From Pseudomonadota bacterium (GTDB lineage Bacteria > Pseudomonadota > Alphaproteobacteria > Rs-D84), in contig JAEXCU010000001.1 of the NCBI GenBank assembly GCA_023402015.1, forward strand, positions 84,121 to 148,120: a DNA stretch of 64,000 nt, written 5' to 3'. The position numbers were made by a program, and so were the translations under genes. Below the pieces are notes generated by a model. It was not told the DNA's origin. It made no database searches and saw only the letters and a list, made by a program, of their open reading frames with translations. Shown here piece by piece: positions 58,895 through 64,000 of this stretch (positions are counted from its first letter, which is position 1; each line of letters opens with the position of its first letter).

Positions 58895-59398
58895 TTATTT
58901 TTTTGCGAAATGTTTTTTCAAAACATCGTATGCAGCGGTAATCCGCGAAAATTCTGTCGCGGCGGATTTTTTATCGCGCGCGGTGTCAGGGTGATACTTT
59001 TTTGCCAGGGCGCGATATTTTGCACTGATTTCACGCCACGATGCCGTAATTGGCAGGCCAAATGTTTTTAATGCGGATACGACGTTTGTTGGCAATGAAC
59101 TGCGCGGCGGCGTTTTATCAAATGCGGACCGCCCGGTGATAAAATCATTTATGAATTTGGCGTAATCGGCCGCATCCGTGTTGGCGGTGTTTTTATCTTT
59201 TAATGGTGCGCCAAATGTTTGGCGTTCCCAATCGGCCTCAATCTCGTCCGCGGTCATATTGGCATAATAATTCCAATTTTTATTGTATTCGGCGGCATGT
59301 TCCTGGCAAAAATACCAATAATCATTTAATTCGCGTGATTTTGGTGCGCGACATGTTCCGGCCTTGGTGCATCCGGGCTTATCACATTTCTTAATCAT
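58895..59398 (-). CDS. J-domain protein (DnaJ-like)
   Basis: This 167-residue protein has an N-terminal Cys/His cluster (KKCDKPGCTKAGTC, then FCQEHAAEY) that may bind zinc, a linker, and a C-terminal J domain (about residues 112-165) with the essential HPD in YRALAKKYHPDTARDKKSA. J domains stimulate DnaK. The inverted layout with the J domain at the C terminus is typical of alphaproteobacterial co-chaperones of unknown client. It overlaps xerD by four bases (ATGA). Confidence 0.9.
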   Translation of the reverse strand: MIKKCDKPGCTKAGTCRAPKSRELNDYWYFCQEHAAEYNKNWNYYANMTADEIEADWERQTFGAPLKDKNTANTDAADYAKFINDFITGRSAFDKTPPRSSLPTNVVSALKTFGLPITASWREISAKYRALAKKYHPDTARDKKSAATEFSRITAAYDVLKKHFAKK

Positions 59399-60261
59399 TT
59401 TTGTTCGCCCCCTGCGGTGCCCAGTGGATGATGCATCTGGACCGTTTCACGTAATTTTTCAGGCAGTACATGCGTATATATCTGGGTCGTGGAAATATCT
59501 TCGTGCCCCAGCATGGTTTGTATCGCACGCAGATTTGCGCCCCCTGATAACAGGTGTGATGCAAACGAATGACGCAGTACGTGCGGGCTGACCCGGGCCG
59601 GATCAATCCCGGACAACATTGCGCATTTTTTCAGTATTTTAAAAAAACCGTCGCGTGTTATATGCCCCGTTGCGGACGCGGACGGGAATACATATTTTGA
59701 TTTTTCATCTGCGCGCACCGCAATCCATTTTGCCAATGCGTGTTGTGCGCCTGCATGCATGGGGACAATTCTTTCCTTGGCGCCTTTGCCGTGTATCAAC
59801 AATTTGTCGCCCAATATTGCGGTCATTGGTAATTCACATAATTCAGATACGCGCAACCCGGACGCGTATGTCAATTCCAACATGGCGCGCAGACGCACTG
59901 CATTTTTTGTATCACCGGCGGACGATATCAATAATTCAATTTCATTTAATGACAGTAATTTCGGTAATGTACGTGCCTGTTTGGGTAATTCCAGGTTTGC
60001 CGTTGGGTTTTTCGTAATTATCTTTTCCAGCATTAAAAATTTATAAAACCCACGCAGTGCGCTGGCATATCGGGAAATGGACGATGCCTTGTCCGGCAGT
60101 GTCGCCAGATATTTTTGAATATCGTCCGCCGTTGCGTTTATCAAACCACCAGGCAACGCCTCATCCGCGGCATGCAAATCAAACGCATAACTTTCCAGCG
60201 TTTTTTTACTGCGACCTTTTTCAGCAGACAGTGCTTCTAAAAAAATTTCTATGTAATTCAT
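59395..60261 (-). CDS. xerD: Site-specific tyrosine recombinase XerD
   Basis: This 288-residue recombinase resolves chromosome dimers at dif with XerC. A SAM-like N-terminal domain (EAL...SKKTLESYAFDL) is followed by a catalytic domain with Arg in YASGLRVSEL, HVLRHSFASHLL, LGHEDISTT and the nucleophile Tyr in QIYTHV. XerD is preferred over XerC from its overall pattern and HPLG ending. It is coupled to a small membrane-protein gene upstream and the J-domain gene downstream. Confidence 0.9.
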   Translation of the reverse strand: MNYIEIFLEALSAEKGRSKKTLESYAFDLHAADEALPGGLINATADDIQKYLATLPDKASSISRYASALRGFYKFLMLEKIITKNPTANLELPKQARTLPKLLSLNEIELLISSAGDTKNAVRLRAMLELTYASGLRVSELCELPMTAILGDKLLIHGKGAKERIVPMHAGAQHALAKWIAVRADEKSKYVFPSASATGHITRDGFFKILKKCAMLSGIDPARVSPHVLRHSFASHLLSGGANLRAIQTMLGHEDISTTQIYTHVLPEKLRETVQMHHPLGTAGGEQK

Positions 60262-60389
60262 GAAAACAATACAATTTCATTTACATGTTGGGTTGCTGGA
60301 AATGAAATTATCATCAGCACAACCAACACCACAATAAGTGTTATTATAATAATTTTATTACGTGAAGTATTTTTTTTGTGCAGTGGCAT
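60258..60389 (-). CDS. 43-residue single-helix membrane protein
   Basis: A short frame encodes a basic N terminus (MPLHKKNTSRNK), one hydrophobic helix (IIIITLIVVLVVLMIIS) and a short periplasmic tail. It starts behind a GGGGG-rich site 17 bp after lptG and ends in ATGA overlap with xerD, so it is embedded in the lptG-xerD operon. Topology and length recall small divisome or envelope peptides, but no family is recognised. Confidence 0.6.
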   Translation of the reverse strand: MPLHKKNTSRNKIIIITLIVVLVVLMIISFPATQHVNEIVLFS

Positions 60390-60406
60390 TCTTTATTTCC
60401 CCCTGA

Positions 60407-61465
60407 TTATATTGTGTCAAAACTGGCAATAAATGCGCCGGCACCCGCGATTATAATCAACGGTGGTGCCACAATCGCCAATAACGGTGGCAATGCCCCC
60501 GTCGCCCCCAGTGCATTAAACATATTAATCAAAAAATAAACCGCAAAGCATGTAATAATTCCCATGCCGAATTTTACACCAAAACTGTAATTGCGACGTT
60601 GGCGTGTTTGTGAAAATGCAACGCCCAATGTTGCCATTGCAATCATGGTCAGTGGCAGAAACAACAATGTCCAGAATTGAACCAAATGCCCACGAACAGA
60701 TACACCGATTACCTGCATCTTTTTTATAAATGCCGGTAATTGCCAGAATGAAATCTGGTCAGGTTGCAGGTATCTGTCCAGCACGGTCCGCGGGTTCAGC
60801 AATGTGTCCGCATGCCATGGTTGAACCTTTAATACGCCGTTTTCATTCCATGTATCGGCCGTTTCGGCACTTAAACCGGTATCAGACAGGGTTATTTTTT
60901 GCGCTTCGATCCGCTGAATTAATTTAAAATCGGAATTTTGGACATATATGGTGGCATCGTCGAATTGCAAATCAGGGCCGATTTTATGCATTGCGGCCGC
61001 GTTCATTGTTATGTATCCGTTGGGTGATGCCTCGCGCAGCCATATTGCATTGTCAATTAATTTCAAATGGTCTGCGGTAATGTTTTTGGCAGACAGTGAT
61101 ACCGAATACGGATTTATAATTGTTGTCGCAACAACACCAATTAATGCCGCACCAACCAAAAAAGGACGTGCCGCCTGGTATGGGGACATGCCGGCACTGG
61201 CCACAATAATATTTTCACTGGATCGGGTTAAATTGTATGCGGCAACCAATGTTCCCATAAACACCGCCAGCGGCAAGAACAATGGCACATATTCCAATAA
61301 ACGCGTCCATGATTCAGAAATGGCCGCAAATACGGTTGGATTTGACGGCAGACGTTCAACAAACGTTACGGCCAAAATTATACCGCATACCACCAACATT
61401 ACCAAACCGACGCCCGAAAAAAAGCGCCGCATTAAAAATCTGGTTAAAATATTCAGTTTGAACAT
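60407..61465 (-). CDS. lptG: LPS export permease, LptG (YjgQ) type
   Basis: This 352-residue inner-membrane permease of the LptB2FG complex extracts lipopolysaccharide. It has two N-terminal helices (SGVGLVMLVVCGIILAVTFV and YVPLFLPLAVFMGTLVAAY), a periplasmic jellyroll domain (about residues 125-255) and three C-terminal helices. The ATG at 61465 is chosen over 61486 because it starts directly at the amphipathic FKLNILTRFLMRR. LptG is favoured over LptF by the N-terminal pattern; the partner permease is not adjacent. Confidence 0.8.
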   Translation of the reverse strand: MFKLNILTRFLMRRFFSGVGLVMLVVCGIILAVTFVERLPSNPTVFAAISESWTRLLEYVPLFLPLAVFMGTLVAAYNLTRSSENIIVASAGMSPYQAARPFLVGAALIGVVATTIINPYSVSLSAKNITADHLKLIDNAIWLREASPNGYITMNAAAMHKIGPDLQFDDATIYVQNSDFKLIQRIEAQKITLSDTGLSAETADTWNENGVLKVQPWHADTLLNPRTVLDRYLQPDQISFWQLPAFIKKMQVIGVSVRGHLVQFWTLLFLPLTMIAMATLGVAFSQTRQRRNYSFGVKFGMGIITCFAVYFLINMFNALGATGALPPLLAIVAPPLIIIAGAGAFIASFDTI

Positions 61466-61567
61466 ATTTATTCCGTTATTAACCAAAAAAGTATAGCGCG
61501 CACAATTGACAATTGCAAAATTAAAATGAATGCTTATAATTTCTGTGAATGATATAGGAAGATAAAA

Positions 61568-62038
61568 ATGGAAAAACGGCCGATTTCACGCGCAGGTTTT
61601 GATGCGCTGATAAAAGAATTAAAAGATTTAAAGGAAAATCAGCGTCCAGAAATATTAAAGGTTGTCCAATGGGCGCGTTCCCTGGGGGATTTATCGGAAA
61701 ATGCCGATTACAGTGCGGCCAAAGAAAAACAGCGTCAGATTGATAAACGCATTCAAACAATTGAATCTGTTATTCAAAATGCCGCCGTTATTGATGTTGA
61801 TTCACTGACCGGGAATCGCGTTGTGTTTGGCGCCCGCGTTGTTGCCGAAGACGAAGACGGCAACCGTATGCAGTGTCGCATTTTGTCCGATATTGAATCC
61901 GATGGGCGCAGTGTTATTTCGTGTACGTCGCCGGTGGGACGTGCAATGATTGGACGGTGCGTGGGTGATACGTGTATTGTAAAACTGCCGGGTGGGGAAA
62001 AGGAATACGAAATCCTGGAAGTAAAATTCAAGGATTAA
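61568..62038 (+). CDS. greA: Transcription elongation factor GreA
   Basis: This 156-residue factor rescues backtracked RNA polymerase by stimulating transcript cleavage. The N-terminal coiled coil carries the acidic tip GDLSENADYSAAKEKQ, and the C-terminal FKBP-like domain ends with SPVGRAMIG and GGEKEYEILEVKF. It is separated from mutL by six bases. Confidence 0.96.
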   Translation: MEKRPISRAGFDALIKELKDLKENQRPEILKVVQWARSLGDLSENADYSAAKEKQRQIDKRIQTIESVIQNAAVIDVDSLTGNRVVFGARVVAEDEDGNRMQCRILSDIESDGRSVISCTSPVGRAMIGRCVGDTCIVKLPGGEKEYEILEVKFKD

Positions 62039-62044
62039 AAATAA

Positions 62045-63799
62045 ATGTCGGTCCGCGTTCTGCCAGATTTTTTAATTAATCAAATCGCCGCCGGCGAAGT
62101 GGTGGAACGTCCGGCATCCGTTGTCAAAGAATTGGTGGAAAATGCGCTGGATGCCGGGGCGGACCAAATCATGATTGATGTGGCAGACGGCGGTCGCACA
62201 ATGATAAGTGTGATTGACAACGGTTGCGGAATGGTGCGCGATGACCTGATGCGTGCGATTACGCGGCATGCGACGTCTAAATTACCCGATGACGATTTAT
62301 TAAATATAAATTATATGGGATTCCGTGGCGAAGCGTTGCCGTCAATTGCATCTGTGTCTGACATGACAATTGATACGGCAAATGCCGCAGATGCACATGG
62401 TTGGCAATTGAACTGTGCCAGTGGCGACGTGCGTCCGTCTGATTGGGAATCCGGCACGCGGATACGTGTTGCAAACCTGTTTGCGCGCACACCGGCGCGT
62501 TTGAAATTCCTGCGCGGCGACCGTGCGGAAATGATGTCTGTGCTGGACGTGGTTAAACGTTTGGCAATGGCGCGGCCTGATGTTGGATTTACATTAAATA
62601 ACAAATGGCGATTCCCAAAAAATCAGGATATGCGTGAACGCATTGTGGCCGTTATGGGCGATGATGTGCGGGACAGGATGTTGGACATAAACGCCACGTC
62701 TGCAACCAATGCGATGATGCAAATTCGTGGATTTATATCTGAACCAACGTTGCGGCGTGCGTCATCTGTGGATCAGTATCTGTTTGTTAATGGTCGCCCG
62801 GTCAAGGACAAGGTTTTGGTTGGTGCGTTGCGCGCGGCATACATGGATGTAATGCATGCACGCGAATTTCCGCTGTGCGCGCTGTATCTGACGATGGACC
62901 CACGCAGTGTGGACGTAAATGTATCCCCCGCCAAGACAGAGGTACACTTTCTGGAACCATCGCACGTGCGTGGGTTTATAATAAAAACGCTGCGCGGTGC
63001 CTTGGCACAAACCATGACGGCGGCGGAGACGGTGCCGCAATATACCGCAACGGGTGCAGGGGAAAGTATTTCGGCCATGCATCCCATGAATTTTGGCCTG
63101 ACCCGTGATTTCTTTCAGGTGCGTGAACCACAACGCGAAAGCATATTTTTATCGATGTTTGGTGCGCCGTCTGTGGCGACAAAGCCCGCGGGACCTGATT
63201 TGCCGCAAACAAATGAAACAATGGTGAATACGGATATGCCATTGGGCCGTGCGATTGGGCAAATTGGAAATAAATATATTTTGGCGCAAAGTGGGGAAAA
63301 CCTGGTCATTGTGGATCAACACGCGGCCCATGAACGTATTACATACGAACGTTTGCGCACCCGCGCGATAAAGACCCAGCCTTTGTTGACACCAATTGTT
63401 GTTAATTTGCGCAGCGAAGATGTCATGGCGGTTTTAATGGTTGCAGATGAAATGAAAAACAGCGGTCTGCATATGGACGCGTTTGGCGATGATGCAATTG
63501 CAATTTTTGAACGGCCCGCCGATTGGGATTTAAACTGGGGCGATTTGTTGCACGACATCGCGGACGAGGTTCGTGCATTCGGTCATTCTTCGCAATTAAA
63601 TGAAAAATTGCACCTGAAATTGGCCAATTATGCATGCCACCACAGTGTGCGTGCCGGCCAGAAATTAAATATGGAACAAATGGATGCATTGTTGCGCGAT
63701 ATCGAGCGGACATCGCGCGGCGGCGAATGCAATCATGGTCGCCCGGTTTATAAATTTATTCCCTTGACAGATATTGACGGATGGTTTGAACGCATTTAG
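62045..63799 (+). CDS. mutL: DNA mismatch repair protein MutL
   Basis: This 584-residue GHKL ATPase coordinates mismatch repair. It has IAAGEVVERPASVVKELVEN, DNGCGM and GFRGEALPSI in the ATPase domain. The C-terminal domain has DQHAAHERITYE, the DQHA(X)2E(X)4E metal-binding endonuclease motif, and CNHGRP near the end. It therefore probably nicks DNA itself, as expected where no MutH strand marking exists. Confidence 0.96.
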   Translation: MSVRVLPDFLINQIAAGEVVERPASVVKELVENALDAGADQIMIDVADGGRTMISVIDNGCGMVRDDLMRAITRHATSKLPDDDLLNINYMGFRGEALPSIASVSDMTIDTANAADAHGWQLNCASGDVRPSDWESGTRIRVANLFARTPARLKFLRGDRAEMMSVLDVVKRLAMARPDVGFTLNNKWRFPKNQDMRERIVAVMGDDVRDRMLDINATSATNAMMQIRGFISEPTLRRASSVDQYLFVNGRPVKDKVLVGALRAAYMDVMHAREFPLCALYLTMDPRSVDVNVSPAKTEVHFLEPSHVRGFIIKTLRGALAQTMTAAETVPQYTATGAGESISAMHPMNFGLTRDFFQVREPQRESIFLSMFGAPSVATKPAGPDLPQTNETMVNTDMPLGRAIGQIGNKYILAQSGENLVIVDQHAAHERITYERLRTRAIKTQPLLTPIVVNLRSEDVMAVLMVADEMKNSGLHMDAFGDDAIAIFERPADWDLNWGDLLHDIADEVRAFGHSSQLNEKLHLKLANYACHHSVRAGQKLNMEQMDALLRDIERTSRGGECNHGRPVYKFIPLTDIDGWFERI

Positions 63800-63823
63800 T
63801 TTACCCCCAATAATACTTTGTTT

Positions 63824-63850
63824 TTTGCACTTTACAGTGGGCGGTTTTTT
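63824..63850 (+). terminator. Weak terminator after mutL
   Basis: CACT pairs with AGTG around TTAC and is followed by GGCGG and a T7 run; the stem is short. Confidence 0.4.
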
Positions 63851-63885
63851 TACTATTGTTCACCTATAATACCAAGGAGAAAAAC

Positions 63886-64000
63886 ATGGAAGAAGTTTCT
63901 GTTGTTGCACAAAATGCCGCGGCCCCTGCACAAAACAGTGGTTTGTGGGGTATGTTGTTGTATTGCGTGATTGCGTTCGCAATCATTTACATCTTTATGG
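63886..64000 (+). CDS. yajC: Preprotein translocase accessory subunit YajC, 5' part
   Basis: The 38 visible codons encode an Ala/Gln-rich start followed by a single hydrophobic helix (GMLLYCVIAFAIIYIFM), matching the N terminus of YajC of the SecDF-YajC complex. A strong AAGGAGA site precedes the ATG and a TATAAT lies at 63865-63870. The gene continues beyond the window. Confidence 0.7.
   Translation, partial: MEEVSVVAQNAAAPAQNSGLWGMLLYCVIAFAIIYIFM

Noticed and set aside
1..64000. CRISPR arrays, insertion sequences, prophage or integrase
   Set aside because: No regularly spaced repeats, transposase or phage structural genes were found; the only tyrosine recombinase fits XerD and the only phage-like gene is the RusA-like nuclease.

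Overview
The window looks like chromosomal DNA of an uncultured, probably host-associated alphaproteobacterium. The evidence is the alphaproteobacterial-type AddB, the J-domain protein, the DUF721/DciA-like protein beside MltA, the elongator tRNA-Met, LolCD, SecB and LptG, together with compact, moderately AT-rich DNA, short intergenic gaps and many small secreted or lipidated proteins. The closest fit I can suggest is a gut-type lineage such as the RF32/Enterousia-like alphaproteobacteria. That is inference from gene content, because no rRNA gene lies in the window. I see no insertion sequence, prophage or CRISPR array.

Layout. 1-1.7 kb: end of a type IV pilus/type II secretion ATPase gene and its PilC/GspF-type membrane partner. 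1.7-9.5 kb: a structured RNA, an XRE-type regulator, a RusA-like nuclease, gyrB, an HhH-type glycosylase, ung, a PagL-like barrel and a GT8 glycosyltransferase with a complex leader RNA. 9.5-14.5 kb: tRNA-Met, a double-ArsR regulator divergent from a CPxC membrane protein, tRNA-Thr and aspS, which is preceded by a T-box-like leader. 14.5-23 kb: AsmA-like protein, uvrB, tsaE, an FtsA-ribulose-phosphate epimerase fusion and ftsQ. 23-29 kb: secretin-like lipoprotein, lolCD and a tandem-repeat Cys-rich secreted protein. 29-39.6 kb: tRNA-Gly, tRNA-Tyr, LpoA-like lipoprotein, rsmI, engB, addB, a Cys-rich protein, xthA and an acyl-CoA synthetase. 39.6-48.6 kb: mnmE, ruvA, yebC, ruvC, two Cys-rich proteins, an RNA related to the one at 20.1 kb, secB, mltA, an MFS transporter and recA. 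48.6-53.5 kb: five surface-glycan glycosyltransferases. 53.5-64 kb: typA, serS, trxB, another RNA candidate, a J-domain protein, xerD, lptG, greA, mutL and the start of yajC.

Three themes stand out. DNA repair and recombination genes are dense: uvrB, ung, an HhH protein, recA, ruvA, ruvC, RusA-like, addB, xthA, mutL and xerD. Envelope biogenesis is well represented by pilus, Lol, Lpt, SecB, LpoA, MltA and glycan genes. The third theme is regulatory RNA. Beyond the aspS T-box there are five intergenic structured RNA candidates. Four have a clear promoter or terminator, and three sit directly upstream of a small regulatory, glycan or secreted-protein gene with a terminator just before its ribosome binding site. 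Two of the five (20.1 kb and 43.6 kb) share conserved sequence and covarying helices and look like paralogues. The most unusual protein is the single-ORF FtsA-Rpe fusion.
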